The notes beneath the pieces are model-generated. The model saw only the letters and a list, made by a program, of their open reading frames with translations, ran no database searches and had not been told where the DNA came from. From contig JAEYCB010000061.1 in the NCBI GenBank assembly GCA_023404345.1, forward strand, positions 35,739 through 99,738: 64,000 nt of DNA. Direction: 5' to 3'. A program made the position numbers and the translations under genes. This stretch comes from Bacillota bacterium (lineage in GTDB: Bacteria > Bacillota > Clostridia > Christensenellales > Aristaeellaceae). Shown piece after piece: positions 52,005 through 60,352 of this stretch (positions are counted from its first letter, which is position 1; every line of letters begins with the position of its first letter).

Positions 52005-52958
52005 TCAGCCTTTTCCCTCCTCCGCGGCGGCAGCTTCTACGATTTCGCCCGTATGTGCATCCACCCAGACCTGATAGTGATCCAAAAAGCCGTCTTCGGT
52101 CATGCCGCAGCGTAGGCGGAAGAACCACAGGGACGGTTCTCCTTCGAGCAGCTCACATTCCATATCAAACCGGTCCAGGCTAGCATTTGTTTCACCATAG
52201 CGCTCTTTCAGGCATTCCTTCACCGCAGGCAAAAGCGCCTCCGGCGAAAGAAGGCCAGCTTCCTTTTCCGGAGCGTTGAGCACGGATAGTGAAGGCGTCC
52301 TCTGAGGAAGCAGGTTTGTCGACCAGAGATGCTGCAGCATGGCCGGTTTCAGACTGTATGAAACCATCCGCGCGACAGGTTCCAGCTCGATTTCAAAGAA
52401 AGCGCCGTTGCGCCGACTGCCCGTTGTATAGGTTAAGGCGCAAAGGCTGCCTGTGATGATGCCCTCATGATTTGTCTGTTCGGCTTCGGCGAACGCTTCA
52501 AGGCAATTGGACACCGAGGGGGCAACGGCATCCAGAAAGGCCAGGGCATACATAGCCAGCGCATCGTCGAAACCTTCCTGTGGCGCAAGGCGCTGCGATA
52601 CTGGCGGCAGGCCCCCTGCAGCCTGATAGGCGGCGAGTTGTCCGTCCGGCAGATAGACGAAGGTGTAGCGCTTGCTGCCTTCGACGACCGCAAATACGCT
52701 GTATCCGCCTGCGAAGGAAACCACCTCCCAGCTCGCATTGGACACATCAGCCCACAGGTAGGCACAGTCTGCCAGTGCCTGCGTATATGCAATCAGCTCA
52801 TCGTCCGTGGGGAATGCGGGCCAGTTCGGGACATCCGCATCAGACATGGGGAGGGGAAGCGCCGCGGGGTCATAGTCATCATAAGGAGCCTGGGCGACGG
52901 CGCATCCGGCCGCCAGAACAAGCAACAGCACAAAACCGATCAAAGCATTTTTGCGCAT
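52005..52958 (-). CDS. Secreted protein with PepSY-like C-terminal end, unknown function
   Basis: A 317-residue protein. The signal sequence is residues 1-22, with A-A-G-C at its end, a marginal lipobox. The mature part has no family that I recognise; its last 50 residues (L-W-F-F-R-L-R-C-G and Y-Q-V-W-V-D-A-H-T-G-E-I-V-E-A) look like a PepSY-type module, often found in extracytoplasmic peptidase inhibitors and sensor proteins. The start at 52958 follows GAGGGGATC. It is divergent from the ECF sigma factor operon, which may regulate it. Confidence 0.6.
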   Translation of the reverse strand: MRKNALIGFVLLLVLAAGCAVAQAPYDDYDPAALPLPMSDADVPNWPAFPTDDELIAYTQALADCAYLWADVSNASWEVVSFAGGYSVFAVVEGSKRYTFVYLPDGQLAAYQAAGGLPPVSQRLAPQEGFDDALAMYALAFLDAVAPSVSNCLEAFAEAEQTNHEGIITGSLCALTYTTGSRRNGAFFEIELEPVARMVSYSLKPAMLQHLWSTNLLPQRTPSLSVLNAPEKEAGLLSPEALLPAVKECLKERYGETNASLDRFDMECELLEGEPSLWFFRLRCGMTEDGFLDHYQVWVDAHTGEIVEAAAAEEGKG

Positions 52959-53154
52959 GAGATCCCCTCTTTTCTGCATTATAGTAATAGAACGAAAAAA
53001 TGCATCTTGTTTTTCCCAAAAGCCTGAAAAAGCTTCTTTTGTCTGCCTGCACAGGTCCAGCAGCCTACCGGCTGCCTGCGGCCGCAAGGTGCGGGTTTTT
53101 TTGAATCAGATTTTTATTAAAGTTTTTTTCTTTGCCCGTGAGGATTGCTTGCCC

Positions 53155-53180
53155 TGAACCGTCTAAAGGGTGTAACGTTA
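53155..53180 (+). promoter_or_regulatory. Possible ECF-sigma autoregulatory promoter
   Basis: TGAACC (53155-53160) and CGTTA (53176-53180) with 15 bases between resemble the TGAAAC/CGT pattern of ECF promoters and lie just before the sigma gene. Confidence 0.4.
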
Positions 53181-53196
53181 CGAAGGAGGTGGGGGA

Positions 53197-53655
53197 ATGG
53201 ATAAAGAGTTCTTTGTGGAAGAGCTGGAGGCGCACCATGCGATGCTCTACCGCGTGGCATACACCATTTTGCAAAATGATGACGCTTGCCGCGACGCGCT
53301 GCAGGATACGGCGCTGCGGGCGTGGGAAAAGCGACATACCCTGCGCGAGGACCGCTACTTTCGCACCTGGGTGACGCGCATCCTCATCAATGCCTGCTAC
53401 GACACCCGTCGCAGGCACCGGCGCGTCGTCGTTATGGAGGAAATCCCGGAACAATCTGTGCTTCCGCAAGACCCCGGCCTGGCCATGGCGCTGGAGCAAC
53501 TTCCCGAGCGCCTGCGTCTGCCTCTGGTATTGCACTATGCCGAGGGCATGAGCTACGCCGAGATTGCCGATGCGCTGCGCATTCCCCAGTCCACTGTCCG
53601 AAGCCGGCTTCATAATGGAAGGGAACAACTCAGAAAGGAGCTGGAGGCAGAATGA
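53197..53655 (+). CDS. ECF-type RNA polymerase sigma factor
   Basis: A 152-residue sigma-70 family protein of the ECF class. Region 2 is at about residues 12-75 (L-Y-R-V-A-Y-T-I-L-Q-N-D-D-A, D-A-L-Q-D-T, F-R-T-W-V-T-R-I-L-I-N). Region 4 is at about 95-148 (L-P-E-R-L-R-L-P-L-V-L-H-Y, Y-A-E-I-A-D-A-L, T-V-R-S-R-L-H). GGAGG precedes the ATG. It overlaps the anti-sigma gene by four bases, the usual arrangement for a sigma/anti-sigma pair. Confidence 0.93.
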   Translation: MDKEFFVEELEAHHAMLYRVAYTILQNDDACRDALQDTALRAWEKRHTLREDRYFRTWVTRILINACYDTRRRHRRVVVMEEIPEQSVLPQDPGLAMALEQLPERLRLPLVLHYAEGMSYAEIADALRIPQSTVRSRLHNGREQLRKELEAE

Positions 53656-54746
53656 AACGCGATTTGGAACATCTGGATCTGAAGCAGGCCTTTCATCCTG
53701 TACCGGAAGCCTGCCACCGCGCGCTGATGGACGCCGCCCGCTCCGTCAGGGAGGAAAAGCCAGTGAAACGAGTTTCTTACCGGGCCGCGCTGATTGCGGC
53801 TGTCATCCTGCTGGCGGCCATGGCGGTGGCTTATGCGGTCGTCCGGATGGGCTGGATTGATTATTACAATCAGCAGTATGGCATTGCCGTCCCCAAGGCG
53901 GCGCAGGAGGCGCTAACGGCCAGCCAGCCCAAAACCTATCAGGTGGGCCCCATGACCTTTACCTATCAACAGATGCTTACGGACAAGCGCATCGTCCTAA
54001 GCTCTGCCGCCATTCGACTGACGGATGGCGGCGAGGCGCTCTACGCCAACGACACCAACATTTATGACTCTGTGAGCGCCATCACCGATACCGTCGCAAA
54101 CCTCTATTCTCTCTCTGACTATCAGGAGACGTGGTTGGAGGCGGCGCAGGAGCTGGAATTGCCCCTCTATGGCGTGCGCGCGCTGGTGGAGCTGCCCCCG
54201 GAAAGCGATCTGGGTTCCTCCATGGAGGATGCCCTGTGGAATGAGGACGGCACCATCGTGTACTTCAACATGCCCATGTTGGCTCCGGGAAGCGCGGCCG
54301 GCGACGTGAACGCCACGCTGTACATGGCCGTTACGCAGTTTGATCCCGCCACGGGCGAGGCGCTGGAAAAGTGGGAAAAGCGGGAGGAGGTGACGCTACC
54401 CGTAGCCCCGCTGCTGGAGGACAAGACCTACCTGCCGCAGGAGAATACCACGTTTGACGGCCTGACGCTGGAAAGCGTGCGCGGCGAGCGGTACGCGACC
54501 GGCGTGTACCTTTGCGCCACCTTCACCGCCCCCGATGGGATGACCAAGGAAGAGGCGATGGACGTGCTGCATACCCTGAGCATCTGCGACGCGGACGGCG
54601 CGCCGCTGCCGATGGGGTTGAGCCTGTCCATCTGTCCTGACGCGGAGGCGCTGCCCGTGGTGACACTGGAGGTACCCTCCTCGCTGGAGGCGCCGCCCGA
54701 TGAAGTGACGGTCGTGGGCGGCGAGACGATTGTATCGCTGAAGTGA
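53652..54746 (+). CDS. Membrane anti-sigma factor (DUF4179-like)
   Basis: A 364-residue protein with a cytoplasmic N-terminus of about 45 residues, one membrane segment at about 47-66 (A-A-L-I-A-A-V-I-L-L-A-A-M-A-V-A) and a 295-residue external domain. The layout and the Y-N-Q-Q-Y-G-I-A-V-P region directly outside the membrane fit anti-sigma factors of the DUF4179 group that hold the cognate ECF sigma factor. The stimulus is unknown. The two solute-binding-like genes follow after 65 bases and may provide or sense the signal. Confidence 0.75.
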   Translation: MKRDLEHLDLKQAFHPVPEACHRALMDAARSVREEKPVKRVSYRAALIAAVILLAAMAVAYAVVRMGWIDYYNQQYGIAVPKAAQEALTASQPKTYQVGPMTFTYQQMLTDKRIVLSSAAIRLTDGGEALYANDTNIYDSVSAITDTVANLYSLSDYQETWLEAAQELELPLYGVRALVELPPESDLGSSMEDALWNEDGTIVYFNMPMLAPGSAAGDVNATLYMAVTQFDPATGEALEKWEKREEVTLPVAPLLEDKTYLPQENTTFDGLTLESVRGERYATGVYLCATFTAPDGMTKEEAMDVLHTLSICDADGAPLPMGLSLSICPDAEALPVVTLEVPSSLEAPPDEVTVVGGETIVSLK

Positions 54747-54811
54747 CCTGCCTGTGCCGGGCGGCTGGGCTGCCCGGCTTTTTGCACTCATTTTCAGGGG
54801 AAAGGAGAAGC

Positions 54812-56062
54812 ATGCAAATGAAACGCATCATCGCCATAACGTTGCTTCTATGCCTGCAGCTGTCCTTTGCCGCGCCCGCCCTGGCAAAAACGCGCCCCCT
54901 TCGCTTTCTGGTCAATGACAATGGGGAGGCGGCGGCCTGGCTTAAGGAGCATTATCCCGAAATTCCCTCTCAAAACCTGCATTTTGACTATGATTACTCT
55001 CGCGGAGAATACGACAGCATGACGGATCGCCTGTTGGGTGAGCTGGAAAGCGAGGACGACCCCGACCTGTATCTGCTGGACAGCAACGCATACGATCTGG
55101 CAAGGGTGCTGGGCAGCGGGCTTGTGGAGGACTTGAGTGCCAACGAGGATATCCGCAGAGGTGTTTCGCAGCAGTACGAGCTGTTTCAGCGCTTTGTCAG
55201 CGGCGAGGATGGGGCCATCTATGGCATGTTTGAGCGGGTCCATGGAAGCCCCACGCTGATCGACCCTGCCGCGTGGGAGGCGGCGGGTCTGGAGGCGGCG
55301 GAGGCGCCCCGCAGCTATGAGGAGCTGCTGGACTTCGCCGAGAAATGGGCAGAGCTGGTAAAGACCGGAAGCACGGGAAACGTGCGGCTGAACACGATCC
55401 AGTTTGCCGGATATCCGGGGGACGAGCGCCGCTACACCCTCTGGCTGACGGGCCTTTTGTGGCGCTGCTGGGCCATGCGCCAGCAGGAGGCTGGAGAGGC
55501 GTTCCACTTCAACACGCCGGAGTTTATCGCCCTGGCGGACCGTGCCCGCGAGCTGGGCCGCGTGCTGGTCCAAGTGGAAAGAAAGCCGGGTACTGCCTCG
55601 CTCTCACTCTACATCAACGGCGGAAATGTGCGATATGGCCCCGAAGATCTCTATACCAACGCCTTTCCCATGCGGCTCACGGCGGATGAGCACGTCCGCA
55701 TCAGCGCCTATGGCTTTCTCTACATCGTGCGAAAGGGGAGCCCCTACGCGCAGATCTGCCGAGAGCTGATTGCCGCCATGACCTGTCCCGAAGATGGACA
55801 GCCCCGCAGATGCATGCTGTTCCGGGAGGTTGCGCAAAGCCAGTACGGCACGCCCGACTTTTCCTATAACCCCAATGGCGATGTCCTGACCCGTAATTGG
55901 CAGGAGCAGTACCGCCCCGAATGGCTGTTTTTCGATGTGGAGCCGTTTTTCCAGGCCCGCCAGGTTCAGCGGTCCGAAGGGGCCATGTACAAATTTGCTG
56001 AGGGAGCGCTGACGGCGGAGGAGTTTGCCGCCACGCTGGACGAGATCCTGCGGGAATCTTGA
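54812..56062 (+). CDS. Extracellular solute-binding-like protein, copy 1
   Basis: A 416-residue exported protein. Signal peptide residues about 1-24 end A-P-A-L-A-K. The mature chain resembles family 1 solute-binding proteins: L-R-F-L-V-N-D-N at the start, P-D-L-Y-L-L-D, R-S-Y-E-E-L-L-D-F-A-E-K-W and Y-T-N-A-F-P-M-R-L-T. It is about 50-60 percent identical by eye to the next gene, so the pair is a tandem duplication. Neither has a lipobox or a permease/ATPase partner. AAAGGAG is four bases before this ATG and ten before a second Met at 54818, either of which could be used. Confidence 0.75.
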   Translation: MQMKRIIAITLLLCLQLSFAAPALAKTRPLRFLVNDNGEAAAWLKEHYPEIPSQNLHFDYDYSRGEYDSMTDRLLGELESEDDPDLYLLDSNAYDLARVLGSGLVEDLSANEDIRRGVSQQYELFQRFVSGEDGAIYGMFERVHGSPTLIDPAAWEAAGLEAAEAPRSYEELLDFAEKWAELVKTGSTGNVRLNTIQFAGYPGDERRYTLWLTGLLWRCWAMRQQEAGEAFHFNTPEFIALADRARELGRVLVQVERKPGTASLSLYINGGNVRYGPEDLYTNAFPMRLTADEHVRISAYGFLYIVRKGSPYAQICRELIAAMTCPEDGQPRRCMLFREVAQSQYGTPDFSYNPNGDVLTRNWQEQYRPEWLFFDVEPFFQARQVQRSEGAMYKFAEGALTAEEFAATLDEILRES

Positions 56063-56105
56063 AGGATTCCATGCGCCCCGAATGACAGATAAAGGAGTGG
56101 ATCTT

Positions 56106-57347
56106 ATGAAACGCATCACTGCGCTGGCGCTGCTTTTATGCCTGTTGGCGCCGTTGTCCGTATCCGCCCGCGCTGAAGCAGCCCCCTTCCGTTTCATGAC
56201 CAGCGCCATGAATCTGGTCGAGGAATGGCTCAGGGAATATCACCCCAACCTCGAGTACGAAAATCTCTCCCATACAGCCGATGCAGAGGGAACGGACGTG
56301 GCGCATACCGGACGGGTGCTCGACGCCCTGCAAAGCGGGGACGGCCCCGACCTGCTCTTGCTGGAAAGCTCCCTGTGCGATTTTGAAAAGGTCCTCAAAA
56401 GCGGCCTTGTGGAAGATATGAGTGGCCATCAGGGCATCCGCGCCGCCCTTTCGCAGATGTACGAGCCGTTTCAGTCGTTTGTGACAGGTGAGGACGGCGG
56501 GATGTACGGCGTGCTGTATGGCGTATACGGCTTTGGCATGCATGTGATCCCCGCGGCGTGGGAAGCGGCGGGACTGAACACTGCAGACGCGCCTCAAAGC
56601 TACGAGGAAATGCTGGACTTCGCCGGCCGGTGGGCCGAAAGGGTGGAGGCGGGGGAGGTGGGCGACATCCGCCTGAACGCGCTCCGCTCCTGCGGCTATT
56701 TGATGGATGACCGGCGCTACACCCTCTGGCTGACCGATCTGCTGCTGGATATCTGGATCATGCGCTATCAGTCGGCGGGCGAAGCACTGGTTTTCAACAC
56801 GCCGGAATTTATCGCTTTGGCTGAGCGGGCTCGCGAGATAGGCCAGGCGCTGGTCAAGGCGGAAGAAAAGCCCGGAAGCGCCTCTCTTTCGCTCTACGAT
56901 GAGCTGTTGAATGGCGGAACCGGCTACGGCGGTCCTGAGGACCTGTATACCAATGCCTTTCCCATGCGCCTGACCGCGGACGAGCCGGCCCGCATCAAAG
57001 CCTTCGGCTTTCTGTTTGTCGTCCGCAAGGACAGCCCCTATGCGGACATCGCCATGGACTTTGTCGCCAGCCAGACGCACAAGACCGGCGAAGGCCGCCG
57101 CAATAGCAGGCTGTACAAGGACATTCCCGAAAGCCAGTTTACCCCGCCCGAGGGGGTGGACGGCTATGTGCTCACCCGTGAATGGCAGGATGCCTACCGG
57201 CCCGAATGGCTGTATTTTTGCACCAATCCCATCCATACAACCGACGCTTATTCGAAGCAGGAGAAGCTGCGCTCGCAGTTTGCGCTGGGCGAAATTACGG
57301 CAGAGGAATTTGCCGCCGCGCTGGACGGGATTTGTGCAGCCCAGTAA
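56106..57347 (+). CDS. Extracellular solute-binding-like protein, copy 2
   Basis: A 413-residue paralogue of the preceding protein with the same order of motifs: signal peptide (ends S-A-R-A-E-A), P-D-L-L-L-L-E, S-Y-E-E-M-L-D-F-A, R-R-Y-T-L-W-L-T, E-F-I-A-L-A-E-R-A and Y-T-N-A-F-P-M-R-L-T-A-D-E. AAAGGAG is eight bases before the ATG. It is the last gene of the ECF sigma operon. A role as a sensor or ligand-binding component of that regulatory system is more consistent with the context than transport. Confidence 0.75.
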   Translation: MKRITALALLLCLLAPLSVSARAEAAPFRFMTSAMNLVEEWLREYHPNLEYENLSHTADAEGTDVAHTGRVLDALQSGDGPDLLLLESSLCDFEKVLKSGLVEDMSGHQGIRAALSQMYEPFQSFVTGEDGGMYGVLYGVYGFGMHVIPAAWEAAGLNTADAPQSYEEMLDFAGRWAERVEAGEVGDIRLNALRSCGYLMDDRRYTLWLTDLLLDIWIMRYQSAGEALVFNTPEFIALAERAREIGQALVKAEEKPGSASLSLYDELLNGGTGYGGPEDLYTNAFPMRLTADEPARIKAFGFLFVVRKDSPYADIAMDFVASQTHKTGEGRRNSRLYKDIPESQFTPPEGVDGYVLTREWQDAYRPEWLYFCTNPIHTTDAYSKQEKLRSQFALGEITAEEFAAALDGICAAQ

Positions 57348-57504
57348 GCGGCGCCATCCTGCTGGGGAATGCAGAGAGGAGACACCTGCGTTCCGATGCA
57401 GGGTGAGGACAAAATCGCGTTGCCTGTAGACGCTTTGCAGCATGCCGGTAAATCAAGCAAGGTCGGAACGCGGGCACAAAACGGTCCTGACGCGCAGGCA
57501 AACA

Positions 57505-57541
57505 AGGGCGGCCGGAGGGAAAAACCCTCGTGGCCGCCTTT
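57505..57541. terminator. Bidirectional terminator between the ECF operon and the nan operon
   Basis: GGCGGCC plus GGAGGG pair with CCCTCG plus GGCCGCC around an A-rich loop, flanked by AA and TT. Between 57348 and 57504 no gene is seen. Confidence 0.65.
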
Positions 57542-57575
57542 AGATATAAGGATAATCCTTCTCCCTGCGCTGCGT

Positions 57576-58493
57576 TTACGCCCCAATCGCACGCACCGCG
57601 TCATCAATCATGGCGGCGCATTTTTCAATCTGCGGCAGGTCTGCCTCCGAAATGGGGGAGAGCGGCGCGCGCACGCTGCCCAGCAGCAGGCCCTCGCGCT
57701 TCTCCAGCACCTTTTTCATCACGGCGTAGAGGTTTCCGTGGCAGGCGCACAGCTGGGCGATGATGTCGTTGGCTGCGTACTGCGCCTTGCGGGCTTCCTC
57801 CAGCCTGCCTTCGCGGATCAGCCGGTCCATCGCCAGAAACAGCTCGGGCATCACCGCGTAGGTGCCTCCGATGCCGCCATCGGCGCCGATCGCCCGTCCG
57901 GCGACAAACTGCTCGTCCGGGCCGTTGAAGACCACGAAGTTCTCCCCGCCCTCGGCCTTGAAAATCTGGATGTCCTGCGTGGACATGGAGGAGTTTTTCA
58001 CCCCGATCACGCGCGGATTTTTGCGCATCTCATGCAGCAGCGGCACGCTCAGCGCCACGCCCGCCAGCTGGGGGATGTTGTAGATGATGAAGTCCGTATG
58101 CGGCGCGGCGGCGGAAATGGCGTTCCAGTAGGCCGCGATGGCATGTTCCGGAAGATGGAAGTAGATGGGCGGGATGCTGGCGATGGCGTCCACACCCAGG
58201 CTTTCGGCATGGGCGGCGAGCTGGCAGCTTTCGTGGGTGTTGTTGCAGGCCACATGCGCGATGACGGTACATTCGCACTTGACCTCGGCCATGACGGCTT
58301 CGAGGATGGCCATGCGCTCCTCCTTCTCCAGATAGATGCATTCGCCCGAGGAGCCGCCCACATACAGCCCCTTGACGCCCTTGTTGACCAGATGCCGCGC
58401 CAGCGCGCGCGTGCGCTCGCCGCTCACCTGTCCCGCCTCGTCATAGCAGGCGTAGAAGGCGGGAATGACGCCGCGGTATTTTTCAATGTCCAT
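57576..58493 (-). CDS. nanA: N-acetylneuraminate lyase family protein (DapA superfamily)
   Basis: A 305-residue class I aldolase. Visible are G-G-S-S-G-E (phosphate/carboxylate loop), the catalytic Tyr in Y-N-I-P, the Schiff-base Lys in G-V-K-N-S-S, and N-G-P-D-E plus G-G-T-Y-A-V-M-P, which fit sialic-acid lyases better than dihydrodipicolinate synthase. The reaction would be Neu5Ac to ManNAc plus pyruvate. It is the last gene of a transporter operon, and the AGE epimerase nearby could use the ManNAc. Related aldolases act on other 2-keto-3-deoxy sugars, so the substrate is inferred. Confidence 0.82.
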   Translation of the reverse strand: MDIEKYRGVIPAFYACYDEAGQVSGERTRALARHLVNKGVKGLYVGGSSGECIYLEKEERMAILEAVMAEVKCECTVIAHVACNNTHESCQLAAHAESLGVDAIASIPPIYFHLPEHAIAAYWNAISAAAPHTDFIIYNIPQLAGVALSVPLLHEMRKNPRVIGVKNSSMSTQDIQIFKAEGGENFVVFNGPDEQFVAGRAIGADGGIGGTYAVMPELFLAMDRLIREGRLEEARKAQYAANDIIAQLCACHGNLYAVMKKVLEKREGLLLGSVRAPLSPISEADLPQIEKCAAMIDDAVRAIGA

Positions 58494-58520
58494 GGCTTGT
58501 TGCCCCCTTTGTCGGTGGTA

Positions 58521-59354
58521 TCAGCCCTTTACCGCGCCCATGGTGATGCCGCGGGTAAAGAACTTCTGGAACATCAGGAAAATTAGAATGATCGGCACGC
58601 TGCCCAGCGCCGCGCCGGCCATGATCAGGCCGTAATCGGTGCTCAGCTCGCTTTGCAGCTTGGCGATGCCCAGGGAGATGGTCAGCACGTCCATGTCGTT
58701 GAGCATGATGAGCTGGAGGAAGTAGTCGTTCCAGGCGGTGATGAAGGTGAAGATCGCCAGCGCGCCCACGCCGGGCTTGATCATGGGAAAGACGATGTTG
58801 ACGAAGGTCCTCGCCTCGCCCGCGCCGTCGATGCGCGCGGCCTCCAGCATTTCGCCGGGGATGTTTTCGGAAAACTGCTTCATCAGGAACACGCCGAAGG
58901 GCCAGCCTACCGTGGGGAAGATGACCGCCCAGAGGGTGTTGTGCAGGCGGAGAAACGCCATTTCCTTGAGCAGCGGGATCAGAATCACCTGTTTGGGAAG
59001 CGCCATGGCGCATACAAAGACGCTGAAGAGCACCACCCGGCCCGTGAAGCGCTTCTTGGCCAGCGCATAGCCGCCCATGGCGGCGGCCACGCAGGTGAGC
59101 AGCATGCTCATGACGCACATGAACACGGTGTTGAACATCCAGATGCCGGCCGGGCGCTCGAACAGGCGCGTATAGTTGTCGGTCGTTGGGTTGAGCGGAA
59201 ACCAGACGGGCGTGGCGCTGTTGATGGTGCGCGCGTCCTTGAAGGAACCGGTGATGATCCAGTACAGCGGGAAGATCATCAGCACGGCCAGCACGATCAG
59301 CAGGAGGATGCTGACGATCCTGTAGGGAGTGGTTTTTTGAACGCTGTGATCCAT
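58521..59354 (-). CDS. Carbohydrate ABC transporter permease (MalG type)
   Basis: A 277-residue permease with six hydrophobic segments. The coupling motif is E-A-A-R-I-D-G-A-G-E-A-R-T-F, and the N-terminal Y-W-I-I-T-G-S-F-K and C-A-M-A-L-P-K-Q-V-I segments are typical of MalG/YesQ permeases. It pairs with the permease 13 bases upstream and the binding protein at 60353-61633. No ATPase is in the cluster, so a shared MsmX-type ATPase is likely. Confidence 0.9.
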   Translation of the reverse strand: MDHSVQKTTPYRIVSILLLIVLAVLMIFPLYWIITGSFKDARTINSATPVWFPLNPTTDNYTRLFERPAGIWMFNTVFMCVMSMLLTCVAAAMGGYALAKKRFTGRVVLFSVFVCAMALPKQVILIPLLKEMAFLRLHNTLWAVIFPTVGWPFGVFLMKQFSENIPGEMLEAARIDGAGEARTFVNIVFPMIKPGVGALAIFTFITAWNDYFLQLIMLNDMDVLTISLGIAKLQSELSTDYGLIMAGAALGSVPIILIFLMFQKFFTRGITMGAVKG

Positions 59355-59367
59355 TCGGCTTCCTCCC

Positions 59368-60273
59368 TTACTGATCGCTCTTGGCCAGGCGGAACTGCAA
59401 CGCGCTGAACACCGCGATGATGATGGCCAGGATCACGCCCATGGCGCTGCCGTAGCCATAGCGCTGCAATTTGAAGGCCTCGTAGTAGATGTAGTACATG
59501 ATGGTGCTGGTGGCGTAGTTGGGGCCGCCCGAGGTCAGCAGCTGAATCAGCGCGAAGCACTGGAAGCTGTTGATGGTGGTGATGACCAGAATGTAGAGCG
59601 TGGTGGGCATGATTTGCGGCCACTTGATGCGCCAGAACACCTGCAGGTTGGTCGCGCCATCCACTTCGGCGGCCTCCACCAGCGAGTGGTCCACATTGCT
59701 CAGCGCCGAGACGTAGAGCACGATGGGCTGGCCGATGGACGTGGTGAAGAGAATCACGATGATACACCACAGCGCCGTGTCGGGCGAACCCAGCCAGTTG
59801 AGGTTGCGCGAGAGGATGCCCAGCTCTTTAAAGACGTAGTTGAGCAGGCCGTAGTAGGGGTTGAACATCCACTTCCACACCACCGTCACGGCCACGGAGC
59901 CGGTGACGACGGGCAGGTAGAACACGCAGCGGTAAAACGAGGTGTACACGTCCCGCAGCCTGTAGATGACCGACGCCACCCACAGCGAGAAGAAGCACAC
60001 GGTGGGCACGCTGGCCACCACGATGATGACGGTGTTGACGAGGGACTTTCCGAAGATGGCGTCCGAGAAAAGCTCGACGTAGTTTTGAAGCCCGATGAAG
60101 CTGAAGTCGGTCATGGTATAGTTGAACGCGCTGGTCACCAGACACATGCCCATCGGGAAAATGACAAACCCTAGGAAAAACAGCAGGCTGGGCGCCATGA
60201 ACAGATAGCCCGCAACGTTCTCGCGGCGCCGCGTGGCTTTCAGCTCACGGGAAATGGTGACGGTTTTTTGCAT
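59368..60273 (-). CDS. Carbohydrate ABC transporter permease (MalF/UgpA type)
   Basis: A 301-residue permease with six membrane segments after a charged N-terminus of about 20 residues. The coupling motif is E-A-A-E-V-D-G-A-T-N-L-Q-V-F, and L-P-V-V-T-G-S-V-A-V-T-V-V-W-K-W is typical of the MalF/UgpA type. It probably forms the translocation pore with the MalG-type partner for the nan operon's amino sugar. Confidence 0.9.
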   Translation of the reverse strand: MQKTVTISRELKATRRRENVAGYLFMAPSLLFFLGFVIFPMGMCLVTSAFNYTMTDFSFIGLQNYVELFSDAIFGKSLVNTVIIVVASVPTVCFFSLWVASVIYRLRDVYTSFYRCVFYLPVVTGSVAVTVVWKWMFNPYYGLLNYVFKELGILSRNLNWLGSPDTALWCIIVILFTTSIGQPIVLYVSALSNVDHSLVEAAEVDGATNLQVFWRIKWPQIMPTTLYILVITTINSFQCFALIQLLTSGGPNYATSTIMYYIYYEAFKLQRYGYGSAMGVILAIIIAVFSALQFRLAKSDQ

Positions 60274-60296
60274 GCAGGTACCCCCTCATTGACAGC

Positions 60297-60336
60297 ATGG
60301 CGCTCCCCCTTCCCTTGGGGAACGGGGGAGCGCCAT
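60297..60336 (-). other. Strong hairpin after the binding-protein gene
   Basis: ATGGCGCTCCCCC pairs perfectly with GGGGGAGCGCCAT (13 bp) in the 79-base gap between binding protein and permease. It probably stabilises the upstream mRNA. Confidence 0.6.
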
Positions 60337-60352
60337 GGCAAGGTGTATGGGC

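Noticed and set aside
57576..58493. Dihydrodipicolinate synthase (dapA) as the identity of the aldolase
   Set aside because: No lysine-pathway genes are near; the sugar ABC transporter, GntR regulator and AGE epimerase and the G-T-Y-A-V-M-P segment fit a sialic-acid type lyase better.
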